From an uncultured Clostridia bacterium (GTDB lineage: Bacteria > Bacillota > Clostridia > Christensenellales > UBA1242), in contig CALWTK010000006.1 of assembly GCA_944384465.1 (NCBI GenBank), forward strand, positions 1 through 57,933: 57,933 nt of DNA, in the 5' to 3' direction. A program made the position numbers and the translations under genes. A model generated the notes under the pieces. That model ran no database searches. It saw nothing but the letters and a program-made list of their open reading frames with translations, and was not told the origin of the DNA. How positions within the stretch are numbered: position 1 is the stretch's first letter; every line of letters starts with the position of its first letter. Of this stretch, positions 34,753-42,887 are shown in pieces.

Positions 34753-35925
34753 ATGATTGTTCCGAGCGATCCGTTTTATGGTTTAAAATATATTAATCAT
34801 AAAGAAAGAAGGCAAGTTAAAAAGGTTATGAACAGTAAAGGTCTTTTTCGTTTTGATGGACCTAAACTTTTAAGAACAACTGAGCTGTTGGAATCAAAAT
34901 TATCATCAATGTTTGACGGAAATGTTTTATGTGTTGATAATGGAACAAGTGCTTTAAAATTATGTTTGGTAGCAAATGAAATTGGGGTTGGTGATGAGGT
35001 TTTAGTACCTTGTTTAAGTTTCATTGCAACGGCATCATCTGTTTTAACTGTAGGTGCATTGCCAGTTTTTGTGGACATTGATGAAACATTTAATGTTGAT
35101 ATTTCAAAAGCGGAAAGTTTGATTACAAAAAAAACAAAAGCAATCGTTGTTGTTCATTTTCAAGGTCAACCATCTAATATAGATGCAATTTTAGAGTTTT
35201 CCAAAAAACATAATTTGATAGTCATAGAAGATGTTGCTCAAGCTTTTGGTGTGAAATATAAAAACAAATACGTTGGAACAATTGGAGATTGTTCAGCTTT
35301 TAGTTTTCAATCAGGAAAAGTTATAACTAGTGGTGAAGGAGGTTTCTTCTACCATAAAGACAATAAGAAATTCGAAAAAGGCAAAAGATATGCAGATTGT
35401 GGCGGTGAACGTCCTTATGATTCATATCCTTCTTGGGATAAAGAATATACAAGTTTTGGAGAAAATTTCAAAATAACAGAAATTCAAAGCGCAATTTTAA
35501 TTGAACAATTAAAAAAAGTTGATAAGATATATAATAAACAAATAAAGAATTACAACTATTTAATTAATAATTTGACAGAGTTTAAAATACGAAAAAAAAG
35601 TAAAGAATCAAAAATTTTCCCAATGAGTTTATGTGTTATTTTTGAAACAGAAAATATTGCGCAAAAGTTTTTACAATATTCTAATGAAAAAGGTATTGAA
35701 TTTTCTTTTAAAGTTGGAAATTTCTTACCAGAATATAACACATTTAAAAACAAAATATCTTGGCAAAAAGATAATTTCCCATATACTAAAGAATATAAGG
35801 TAAATCCTTGTGCTGAAAGTTTAGAACTTTTAAAACGAACATGTTGGTTGAATTTGTCGGCATATTTAAAAAAGAAGCATTTAAAATATATAATCAAAGT
35901 TATGAAGGATTTTATAAATGAATAA
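34753..35925 (+). CDS. DegT/DnrJ/EryC1/StrS aminotransferase (first)
   Basis: A 390-residue PLP enzyme that aminates a keto-sugar or keto-cyclitol, usually from Glu or Gln. PLP Lys is K189 in AFSFQSGKVITSGEGG; D160 in VIEDVAQAFG contacts the pyridine nitrogen; CVDNGTSALKL and LVPCLSFIATASSVL are standard. The SFQ..KVITSGEGG form is closest in style to glutamine:scyllo-inosose-type aminotransferases of aminoglycoside clusters. Length and residues are complete. It lies one base after the glycosyltransferase and overlaps the next gene by eight. The likely role is introducing the amino group on the sugar later acylated by the FemAB-like enzymes. Confidence 0.9.
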   Translation: MIVPSDPFYGLKYINHKERRQVKKVMNSKGLFRFDGPKLLRTTELLESKLSSMFDGNVLCVDNGTSALKLCLVANEIGVGDEVLVPCLSFIATASSVLTVGALPVFVDIDETFNVDISKAESLITKKTKAIVVVHFQGQPSNIDAILEFSKKHNLIVIEDVAQAFGVKYKNKYVGTIGDCSAFSFQSGKVITSGEGGFFYHKDNKKFEKGKRYADCGGERPYDSYPSWDKEYTSFGENFKITEIQSAILIEQLKKVDKIYNKQIKNYNYLINNLTEFKIRKKSKESKIFPMSLCVIFETENIAQKFLQYSNEKGIEFSFKVGNFLPEYNTFKNKISWQKDNFPYTKEYKVNPCAESLELLKRTCWLNLSAYLKKKHLKYIIKVMKDFINE

Positions 35926-36751
35926 TTTTACAAATGATGAATTGTGGAGAAAAATTTTATATTTCAGATATCCATTTGAAAAAGTTTTTTCATCTAAGAA
36001 TCTAGATTTTGTTGATAGGGACGATTTTATTGAATGTAAACAAAATTTTCAAATAAACGTAAATGAAGAAGATTTATTATTGCTGGAAAAACTTTTGGAA
36101 ATGAAAGAAGTTAAATTTAAATATATGGATGAGAATTTTTATAAGTTGATAAAAGACAAATTTACATCTAAATATACTGTTAACATTGATTCCAAATGGG
36201 AAAATCCTATTATAAAAATAGAACAAAACCAACTAAAAGAATATATTGATTCTAAAAATGAAAATATTAAGCGAGATTATAAAAAATATCTTGTAGAAAA
36301 GGAATCTAGCTTATTTTACGACGAAGAGAATAATGATTTTTACGATTTATGGAAAAATATATTGTTTATTGATCAAAGTTCGTGGAAAAAAACAGAAGAA
36401 ACAGATATGATGAATCTGGAATATGAGCATTTGCAATATATGTTTTTCTGTTTAAAAGATGCTAAATATTATGTGGATATAATGTGTGATAAAAATAAAG
36501 AACCTATTGGATATTCATTAATGTTTGAATATGATAATATTTTGTATGCAGCCAAATGGGGAGCAACAGATGAGGGAAGAAAACACAAAGCAGGAATAGT
36601 ATGTTTCTTTAGACAATTGGAACGATTAAGTAAAAATAGAAACATTGTGATCGACACTTGGTCTAGAAATAATCTATTTTTTGAAAAAATTTCAAATGAA
36701 GGTATTGCAAGAATTAATTTAACATTAAGGAGAAAAAATGGAAATAACTAA
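35918..36751 (+). CDS. FemAB/GNAT-like acyltransferase (first)
   Basis: A 277-residue protein of the GNAT-fold Acetyltransf_6/FemAB-like group. The conserved core includes FYDLWKNILFIDQSSWKK (residues 141-158), then YYVDIMCDKNKEPIGYSLMFEYDNILYAAKWGATDE and the C-terminal FFRQLERL segment. Proteins of this group transfer acyl or aminoacyl groups, some from aminoacyl-tRNA. The start overlaps the aminotransferase by eight bases, and the end overlaps the next, related acyltransferase by 14. In a peptidyl-nucleoside pathway it would add an amino acid or acyl chain to the new amino group (inference; BlsK is a tRNA-dependent precedent). Confidence 0.65.
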   Translation: MNNFTNDELWRKILYFRYPFEKVFSSKNLDFVDRDDFIECKQNFQINVNEEDLLLLEKLLEMKEVKFKYMDENFYKLIKDKFTSKYTVNIDSKWENPIIKIEQNQLKEYIDSKNENIKRDYKKYLVEKESSLFYDEENNDFYDLWKNILFIDQSSWKKTEETDMMNLEYEHLQYMFFCLKDAKYYVDIMCDKNKEPIGYSLMFEYDNILYAAKWGATDEGRKHKAGIVCFFRQLERLSKNRNIVIDTWSRNNLFFEKISNEGIARINLTLRRKNGNN

Positions 36752-37697
36752 AGTTGGAATTAATGAAATTCATAATTTAGATGAACTTATAGATATATCT
36801 GATAATGGTACGGCATTTTGTTATAACTATTTTTTAAAATTAAAAAAAGTAAAATATCTATTAAAGATAGAAGAAGATGATAAACTATTATGTTTGTTTC
36901 CTTTATTTGAAAATGGTTCAAAAGTTGAACAAAGCACAATGTATGTTCCGTATGGTGGACCTGTTTTGTTCATAAATAAATATTCATATAGAAGAGCTGT
37001 TTTGTTACAAAGACAGATTATATATGAATTAATAAAATATTTACAAAACCATTATGAAGAAATCTGCTTTTCTTGTGATACTTCCATGACAGATGTGAAA
37101 TCATTTGTGAATTTAAAAATTGTTCCTGAAGTTAGATATACATATAAAATTGATTTAACTCAAACTTTGGAAGAAATAGTTAATAATTTTAGTAAAGATC
37201 GAAAAAAAGATTTAAGGAAAGCTAAAAAATATTATCTTGAATTGATATTTGATGATAACTTGCAATTATTTGATGTTAATAAAGCGTTAATTTGGGAGAG
37301 TAAATATGGAGAAGAATCATCAACAAACTTTGTTGAAGAATATTTAAAAGAATCAATAAAAAATAGCAAAGGAAAGATTTTTGTTGCAAAATATAATCAA
37401 GAAATTGTTGGTGGTGTTGCAATAGTTTGGGATAACAACTCTGCTTATATAATGTATTCGTATTATAATCATGATCTAGATATTTCAACTATACCATTTT
37501 TATATAATGCAATTATATCTTATTTAAAAAATGAAACAAATTGTAAATATTTAGATTTCGAAGGTTCAGTTTTTGAAGAAATAGAAAAATGGAATTTGTC
37601 TTTTGGGGCAAAACAATGGCTGTATTTTAATTACTATTGGCAGAAAAACAATTCGGAAGAAATTTTTAAAGATTTGTATGATTATGGAGAAAAGTAA
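36738..37697 (+). CDS. FemAB/GNAT-like acyltransferase (second)
   Basis: A 319-residue protein of the same superfamily. Diagnostic segments are the first-domain MYVPYGGPVLFI, the central FSKDRKKDLRKAKKYYLEL (the Lys/Arg-rich helix typical of FemAB/BioF2-like proteins), and GKIFVAKYNQEIVGGVAIVWDNNSAYIMYSYYN followed by LDFEGS. It is more typical than its upstream neighbour and not a recent copy of it. Two acyltransferases side by side suggest two acylation steps, or a dipeptide side chain (inference). It overlaps the second aminotransferase by one base. Confidence 0.75.
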   Translation: MEITKVGINEIHNLDELIDISDNGTAFCYNYFLKLKKVKYLLKIEEDDKLLCLFPLFENGSKVEQSTMYVPYGGPVLFINKYSYRRAVLLQRQIIYELIKYLQNHYEEICFSCDTSMTDVKSFVNLKIVPEVRYTYKIDLTQTLEEIVNNFSKDRKKDLRKAKKYYLELIFDDNLQLFDVNKALIWESKYGEESSTNFVEEYLKESIKNSKGKIFVAKYNQEIVGGVAIVWDNNSAYIMYSYYNHDLDISTIPFLYNAIISYLKNETNCKYLDFEGSVFEEIEKWNLSFGAKQWLYFNYYWQKNNSEEIFKDLYDYGEK

Positions 37698-38653
37698 TGA
37701 ATTTGGAAATGTTAAAGAAAAAATATAATTTACCTAATGTTTTGTTTTGCAAATCAGGTTCAAAGTGTTTTACTGAAATCTTTAGGAGTGTTAGGCATAA
37801 TGATTATGATGAAGTTATTGTGCCAGTAACATTATGCTATTCTGTTATTAAAGAAATAATAAAAGCTAAATTAATTCCAGTTTTTGTTGATATTGATAAA
37901 AATTTTCAAATATCAATTAATGAAATTCAAAGAGAAATTACAGAAAAAACAAAAGCAATTATTTACGTTAATCAATATGGATACTTGCAAAATTATAACT
38001 CAATTCGTTTCAAAAATAAGAAAGGAGAACCAGTAATTAACATTTTAGATAATGCTCAATGTTCTTTGCAATCTTATGATAGAAATTTTGATTATATAGT
38101 TTATTCATTTAACAAAGGAAAACCAATTACTGTTGATGGCGGATTAGGAATGTTAATTTCAAATCATAATTTACAAATTAAAGATTGTAATAATCATGCA
38201 AATGTAGATTTTACAAAATTGGATAACTTCTCTTCGAGCTTTCAAAAAAGAGTGAGTATTGCAAATATAATTAAAAAAACATTGGGTTCTCAGTGGGAGT
38301 TTGTGAATTTAGAAAATTCTTCAATGTATAGATTAGTTTGTTATAAAAAAGAATTTAATAAAAAATCTTTTGGTAAATTTGAAAATGATTTATACGCGTT
38401 TCAAAAAATAAATAATATGAATATTTGTCAAACAACAATTGATGTGGCACCTTTTCAAAGACAAAATGTTAAACAATACATAAAAAAGCACACAAATCGT
38501 GTGCCTAAAAATCAAAAAGATTTTATAAATTACAATAATCTTGCATCTCAAACTTTATATTTTAAAATTTATGAAAATATATATGAATTAGACTATAAAA
38601 AGATTTGCAAATATATTTTAGATTATAAATATAATTCAATAAGTAGAATGTAA
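37697..38653 (+). CDS. DegT/StrS-type aminotransferase (second, divergent)
   Basis: A 318-residue PLP-fold protein, 70 residues shorter than the first aminotransferase. The catalytic elements are kept: K142 in VYSFNKGKPITVDGG, D118 in NILDNAQCS, and VIVPVTLCYSVIKEIIKAKLIPVFVDID. The C-terminal small domain is reduced and Lys/Asn-rich, and the usual GEGG is replaced by VDGG. It may be a second aminotransferase, a DegT-type dehydratase or a regulatory partner of the first. It is the last gene of the operon; its end overlaps the convergent phosphotransferase gene by 31 bases. Confidence 0.75.
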   Translation: MNLEMLKKKYNLPNVLFCKSGSKCFTEIFRSVRHNDYDEVIVPVTLCYSVIKEIIKAKLIPVFVDIDKNFQISINEIQREITEKTKAIIYVNQYGYLQNYNSIRFKNKKGEPVINILDNAQCSLQSYDRNFDYIVYSFNKGKPITVDGGLGMLISNHNLQIKDCNNHANVDFTKLDNFSSSFQKRVSIANIIKKTLGSQWEFVNLENSSMYRLVCYKKEFNKKSFGKFENDLYAFQKINNMNICQTTIDVAPFQRQNVKQYIKKHTNRVPKNQKDFINYNNLASQTLYFKIYENIYELDYKKICKYILDYKYNSISRM

Positions 38654-39384
38654 TATTCTACTTTTTCTTTATTATGAGCAATTCCTAAATGTTCAAAAAA
38701 CATATCTACATATTTTTCATCTTCAAAATTTCGTCTAATAGATTTTACAGTAATGGCAATATCAAACCACTTATCTGCACATCCACATTCACCAACATCT
38801 AAGAAACCAGAAATTTTGCCATCTTTTTGGAATATGTTTGGAAGGCTTGTATCTCCGTGTGAAAAGCAAAGTTCTTCTTTAGGTTTGTTGTTAATTAAAA
38901 ATTTATAAATTTGTTCGTATGATCCAAATTTTTTAAAATAATCAGAATCATTGGCTTGATCAAGTAGATTATTATCAAGATTATATTTTGCTGTTGCTAA
39001 TTTATGATCTAAATCTGAAGCAAGAGGACAAGAAGTGTAATCTATTGTTTGCAATAATCTTATGGCATCGGCTGCCAATTTTACTATTTGTTCAGGGTAA
39101 TCCCAAAGATCGTCGCAACACAACATTTCTCCTTGCAATTTCTCGGTTAGCATAAAACTTTTATTTTGATGGGTTGAAAAATAGACAACTTTAGGAACAT
39201 TAATTTTGCCATCTAGCCAATTAAGTGCTAAATATTCTTTGTCTAATAATCCCGCTGTAGATTCTTTTAAAAAATATTCTTTATTATCTTTTAAAATTCT
39301 AGTAACTTTAGCTCCTGAACAACCAATATCTATATATTCAAGTTCAGAATTTGTTAAAAATTCTTGTATTTCTTTTGGGTACAT
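38623..39384 (-). CDS. APH(3')-like aminoglycoside/nucleoside phosphotransferase
   Basis: A 253-residue small-molecule kinase with the eukaryotic-kinase-like fold. The Brenner motif is CFSHGDTSLPNIF with catalytic D178 and N183; the metal Asp is D196 in SGFLDVG; the ATP Lys is K40 (FLK). The C-terminal part (ADKWFDIAITVKSIRR, then YVDMFFEHLGI and YYILLIELYL) closely resembles APH(3')-IIIa, which phosphorylates the 3'-OH of kanamycin-type drugs. In producers, such kinases give self-resistance or make a phosphorylated inactive precursor. It is 15 bases from the PHP gene on the same strand, so kinase and phosphatase are co-transcribed, opposite to the biosynthetic operon. Confidence 0.85.
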   Translation of the reverse strand: MYPKEIQEFLTNSELEYIDIGCSGAKVTRILKDNKEYFLKESTAGLLDKEYLALNWLDGKINVPKVVYFSTHQNKSFMLTEKLQGEMLCCDDLWDYPEQIVKLAADAIRLLQTIDYTSCPLASDLDHKLATAKYNLDNNLLDQANDSDYFKKFGSYEQIYKFLINNKPKEELCFSHGDTSLPNIFQKDGKISGFLDVGECGCADKWFDIAITVKSIRRNFEDEKYVDMFFEHLGIAHNKEKVEYYILLIELYL

Positions 39385-39398
39385 ATTTCTCCTTTTAT

Positions 39399-40298
39399 TT
39401 AATCTTGTGATATTATTAAATTTGGATCTAAAACCAGTTTGTGATCTAAAAGGTAATCTAGTAAACTACAATTTGTTTTACATAAGTTATAATCAATACC
39501 GAAACCGGGAAGTTTGTTGTCTTCATCTATAATATGAAAGTCTGAACCTACAGATTGAAGTAATCCAAAATATTCAGCCAAACTTTGGTTATAGAAAATT
39601 GTAGAATCATCAAATTCTGAATAATACACTTCAATTCCCATTAGACCTTTACTTTTTGCTTTTTTTATAAAATTAAATAGTTGTTCTTCTGTGAAATTGA
39701 TTTTTTGAGGATGTGCTAAAACAGGAATTCCTCCCGCTTCACGAATTAGTTTAATTGCTTTAAAAACATCTATTTCATATCCTTCATATTCTGGTAAAAA
39801 CTCTTTAGCGATGGCAACAAAAGATATTATAAATTCATTATCAAAATCATTCTTTTTTAAACATTTTTTAAATTCTGTAACAATGCTATTATAGTTTTCA
39901 AGTCTCACTTGCTTATAGATGCATTGAGGAACAGTGGTGCCAGACTTTTCTATTTTTGAAAGTAATTGCATATTATTTTCGTAACGGTTTTGTCTAAATC
40001 TTAACATCTCTTGTTTTAGCGGTTCGTAATTATGATCAATACCATAACCTAGGATATGAATATAATAATCTTTTCCGTTTTCGTCGTAATAAACTGTTGA
40101 CAATTCTACCCCGGGAATAAAAATAATATCTTCTATATTTAATTTTAATAATTTTTTTATTGATCGTAAATCATCGTGATCGGTTATAGCGGCAAATTTG
40201 GTGTTGGTATGTCGGAACAATTCAATTAATTGTTCTATGTTCTTATCTCCGTCGCTAAATCTAGAATGACAATGTAGATCAATAAAGTTGTGTTTCAT
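39399..40298 (-). CDS. PHP-domain phosphoesterase (TrpH/RNase AM-like)
   Basis: A metal-dependent phosphatase of about 299 residues. PHP metal-site motifs in order are DLHCHSRFSDG, AAITDHDDL, IPGVELST, VLAHPQK and GSDFHIIDED. The family includes RNase AM/TrpH, which hydrolyses nucleotide bisphosphates and short RNA 5' phosphates, and histidinol phosphatases. I choose the ATG at 40298 rather than 40304: the -10 box (40305-40310) would put the transcript start near 40298, so the message is probably leaderless. Paired with the APH-like kinase downstream, it may remove the protective phosphate during product release (inference). Confidence 0.85.
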   Translation of the reverse strand: MKHNFIDLHCHSRFSDGDKNIEQLIELFRHTNTKFAAITDHDDLRSIKKLLKLNIEDIIFIPGVELSTVYYDENGKDYYIHILGYGIDHNYEPLKQEMLRFRQNRYENNMQLLSKIEKSGTTVPQCIYKQVRLENYNSIVTEFKKCLKKNDFDNEFIISFVAIAKEFLPEYEGYEIDVFKAIKLIREAGGIPVLAHPQKINFTEEQLFNFIKKAKSKGLMGIEVYYSEFDDSTIFYNQSLAEYFGLLQSVGSDFHIIDEDNKLPGFGIDYNLCKTNCSLLDYLLDHKLVLDPNLIISQD

Positions 40299-40304
40299 AA
40301 TCAT

Positions 40305-40372
40305 ATTATAACATATATTTAAAATTTGTCAATAAGTCAAGTATTGACAAAAGTGCAAATTTGTTATATAAT
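40305..40372. promoter_or_regulatory. Back-to-back divergent promoters with shared palindrome
   Basis: Plus strand, for the ABC-F gene: TTGACA (40344-40349), 17 bases, TATAAT (40367-40372). Minus strand, for the PHP and kinase genes: TTGACA (40327-40332), 16 bases, TATAAT (40305-40310). Both -35 boxes lie in a perfect inverted repeat TTGTCAATA-N7-TATTGACAA (40326-40350), so one regulator could control all three self-protection genes. Confidence 0.8.
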
Positions 40373-40389
40373 AACAACGGAGATAAAAA

Positions 40390-42102
40390 ATGATTATTTT
40401 AGATGTTAATAAATTATCTAAAAATTTTGGATATGGACAACTTTTCGAAGATGTCTCTTTTTCTCTTAATGAAGGAGAGTCTATATCAATTGTAGGTCCA
40501 AATGGTTGTGGTAAATCAACACTTTTAAGAATGATTGCGGGTGTAGAACGTGCAGATAAAGGTGTTGTTAATATTAAAAAGGGTGCAAGTGTTGCTTATC
40601 TAGATCAAACTTCTGCAGATAGAGTGGACAATAGAATTGTTTTTGATGTTATTAAAGATGTGTTTGTGGAAATCAACGAACTTGCTGCAAGAATGAAAAA
40701 ATACGAAGATATTATGGCAAATCCATCATCACAAGAAGAATATGACAAAGCATTGGAAAGATATTGCCGAGTTATGGAGGAATTTTCAAATAAAGGTGGA
40801 TATGATATAGATGTACAAATAAACACAGTATGTAATGGTTTGAAAATAAGTGAAACTATGTTATATCAAGAATATTCAACTTTGAGTGGTGGAGAAAAAA
40901 CCTTGGTACAATTGGCAAAAGCCTTGTTGCAAAAACCAGAATTGATTTTGCTTGATGAACCGACAAACCACTTGGATATTGAAAGAATTGAGTGGCTTGA
41001 AGATTATATTAAAAGTTTTAAAGGCGCAAGCGTTATTGTATCGCACGATAGATATTTCCTAGATAAAATGTCAACAAAAATTCTAGACCTATCAGGTATT
41101 GAACCAAAAGTTTATAATACTAATTACACTGGTTATTTAGAAGAAAGGGAAAGAGATTTTGAAAAGCAAATGGCAGCCTATGCTGATCAACAATTAATCA
41201 TAAAAAGGCTTCAAGAGCAAATTAAATATTTTGCGGAAAGGGGTATGGCAACAAATAGCTCAACCCTTTGTAATAGAGCCCATGCTTTACAATCTCAATT
41301 GGATAGAATTTTAGCAAGAAAGATTGAAAGGCCACAAGAGCAAAAAAATATAAAAATTGGATTCAATGAAGAAAGAAAATCAAGCAAAAGAGTTTTTGAA
41401 ACTAAGGATCTGGTAGTAACTGCTCCGGATGGAAGAAGAATTTTAAATGGTGTGGATTTAACAATCACTTCTGGAGAAAGAATTGCTTTAATAGGTTCCA
41501 ATGGAAGCGGTAAATCTACTTATGTTAAAACATTACTTGGTTTGCAATCTCTGGAACATTCCGGCGAAGTTGTTATGGGGCCAAGTGTTAAGGTTGGATA
41601 TCTTCCACAAATTATCAGTTTTGAAAACGATAATCAAACATTATTGGAATGTTTTAAATATGAAACAGCCGTTCATGAGCAGCGCGCTCGCCAAATTTTA
41701 GCAGCTTTTCAATTTTACAAAGAAGATGTTAATAAAATGGTAAAGAACTTATCTGGCGGTGAAAGGATAAGACTTCGCTTAGCCAGTTTGTTGCAACAAA
41801 ATGTGAACTGCCTAGTGTTTGATGAACCCACAAACCATATTGACATACCAACTAAGGAAGTTTTAGAAAAAGCAATAGAAGATTTTGATGGAACGGTGAT
41901 ATTTGTTTCACACGATCGTTATTTTATCAATAAGTTTGCCGAAAAAACTATCGAATTTGATGGTGGAAAAATTGTTGTTTATAATGGTAACTATGAGTAT
42001 TATAAACATTTAAAGAAAAAGTTGGCAGAACAACCAAAAGTGCAAACAAAAAGTAAAAAAAACACCAAAATAAGTAATATAGATTCTGGATTTACAATTT
42101 AA
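40390..42102 (+). CDS. ABC-F ATPase (candidate ribosome-protection protein)
   Basis: A 570-residue soluble protein with two ABC domains and no membrane part. Domain 1 has GPNGCGKST, LSGGE and LILLDEPTNHLD; domain 2 has GSNGSGKST, NLSGGERIRLRLASLL and LVFDEPTNHID. The inter-domain linker (about residues 240-320, QIKYFAERGMATNSSTL) is the part that reaches the ribosome's peptidyl-transferase centre. Some ABC-F proteins are antibiotic-resistance factors (Vga, Lsa, OptrA; Ard1 in the A201A producer), others are housekeeping translation factors. Its place in this module argues for self-resistance. The promoter is a perfect consensus. The C-terminal 25 residues are Lys-rich. Confidence 0.9.
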   Translation: MIILDVNKLSKNFGYGQLFEDVSFSLNEGESISIVGPNGCGKSTLLRMIAGVERADKGVVNIKKGASVAYLDQTSADRVDNRIVFDVIKDVFVEINELAARMKKYEDIMANPSSQEEYDKALERYCRVMEEFSNKGGYDIDVQINTVCNGLKISETMLYQEYSTLSGGEKTLVQLAKALLQKPELILLDEPTNHLDIERIEWLEDYIKSFKGASVIVSHDRYFLDKMSTKILDLSGIEPKVYNTNYTGYLEERERDFEKQMAAYADQQLIIKRLQEQIKYFAERGMATNSSTLCNRAHALQSQLDRILARKIERPQEQKNIKIGFNEERKSSKRVFETKDLVVTAPDGRRILNGVDLTITSGERIALIGSNGSGKSTYVKTLLGLQSLEHSGEVVMGPSVKVGYLPQIISFENDNQTLLECFKYETAVHEQRARQILAAFQFYKEDVNKMVKNLSGGERIRLRLASLLQQNVNCLVFDEPTNHIDIPTKEVLEKAIEDFDGTVIFVSHDRYFINKFAEKTIEFDGGKIVVYNGNYEYYKHLKKKLAEQPKVQTKSKKNTKISNIDSGFTI

Positions 42103-42127
42103 AAATGGCACGCTGTGTCATTTTTTT
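42101..42127 (+). terminator. ABC-F terminator
   Basis: AAAAATGGCAC-GCT-GTGTCATTTTT stem-loop (one G-U pair), overlapping the stop codon and followed by T residues. Confidence 0.6.
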
Positions 42128-42136
42128 GTAGGTGAT

Positions 42137-42289
42137 GGATTTGAAGCCCATGAGTAGAATTCAAAACACTATAAAATAGAGGGTTTTAGACAATTACGCT
42201 ACTCAACCTTTACTCAGCTTACCAACATTTTGAATTAAAATTTACAACACACATAATCCACAGGTTAATTTTAACCTGTGGGTTTTTTT
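42137..42289 (+). repeat. Long direct repeat, copy 2 (right end of module)
   Basis: Second copy of the element at 30581-30731, same orientation. TGAGTAG (42151-42157) and CTACTCA (42198-42204) are kept; the last motif is TTACTCA. Its terminator stem, CCACAGGTTAA / TTAACCTGTGG (42258-42281), differs from copy 1 at several bases but stays fully paired, so the hairpin is under selection or is a rewritten transcript end. The module between the copies is 11.4 kb. Confidence 0.85.
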
Positions 42290-42317
42290 ATATTTGTAAA
42301 TAAAAAGTTTAAATAAA

Positions 42318-42370
42318 TTTTACAAAATTTGTAAAAAATACTTTACAAAAAATGTAAAGTATGTTAATAT
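42318..42370 (+). promoter_or_regulatory. Two palindromic operators and promoter of the HTH-OLD pair
   Basis: TTTTACAAA-A-TTTGTAAAA (42318-42336) and ACTTTACA-N5-TGTAAAGT (42340-42360) are two perfect inverted repeats sharing the half-site TTTACA. The second covers a -35 element TTTACA (42342-42347), 17 bases before TAATAT (42365-42370). The adjacent HTH protein is the obvious repressor. Confidence 0.7.
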
Positions 42371-42399
42371 GTCATTGAAAAAGAAAAAGGAGGATGAGT

Positions 42400-42885
42400 A
42401 TGTTGCGCAATAGATTAAAGAATATGGATCTGCGGATCACAGAGTTGGCAGACTATATGCAAGTGTCAAGACCAACTATGTATAAATTTATTGAGTATTA
42501 TGAAAATTCATCATTTGATCTCATAAATAGAAAAACACTAAAGTTGTTCAATTACATTGTTGAAAACGAGCTGGCAGGTAAGAAGAATGTTATAAATTAT
42601 ATACTAAATAACCTAGTTGAACTTAAAGAAATGGGTGATGGTGAAGAAAAAGACTTCATAAAGAGTATGAAAAAATTCATAGTGTCTAATCCAGAATCTA
42701 AAAAGAGTAAGTTTATTGAATATTGTGTTTTGAAGAATACTTTTGATGATATTATTTATTATTTAATGGAGATAAAGGACTTATTAAATAAACGAAAATT
42801 AATGGATGATGAAGCTGAGTCATTAAAGATGTACAAAGAGTTTTTAATAAAAATTGAAGAATTTAACAAAAGAAAAGGAGAATAA
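42400..42885 (+). CDS. HTH regulator partner of an OLD-type ATPase
   Basis: A 161-residue protein. Residues 8-35 (KNMDLRITELADYMQVSRPTMYKFIEYYEN) form a helix-turn-helix of the phage-repressor type; the remaining 120 residues are helical and charged, without a known domain. I start at the ATG at 42400 because AAGGAGG ends at 42393; the ATG at 42394 touches the ribosome site. It lies two bases before the OLD-type gene, with two palindromes in front of its promoter. The likely role is autorepression of a toxic defence effector, possibly also sensing (inference). Confidence 0.75.
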   Translation: MLRNRLKNMDLRITELADYMQVSRPTMYKFIEYYENSSFDLINRKTLKLFNYIVENELAGKKNVINYILNNLVELKEMGDGEEKDFIKSMKKFIVSNPESKKSKFIEYCVLKNTFDDIIYYLMEIKDLLNKRKLMDDEAESLKMYKEFLIKIEEFNKRKGE

Positions 42886-42887
42886 TT

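Noticed and set aside
30864..38653. Classical 2-deoxystreptamine aminoglycoside cluster
   Set aside because: Radical SAM, StrS-type aminotransferase and APH(3') would fit, but there is no 2-deoxy-scyllo-inosose synthase, and the N-glycosidase-like and MazG proteins are unexplained. It remains a secondary option.
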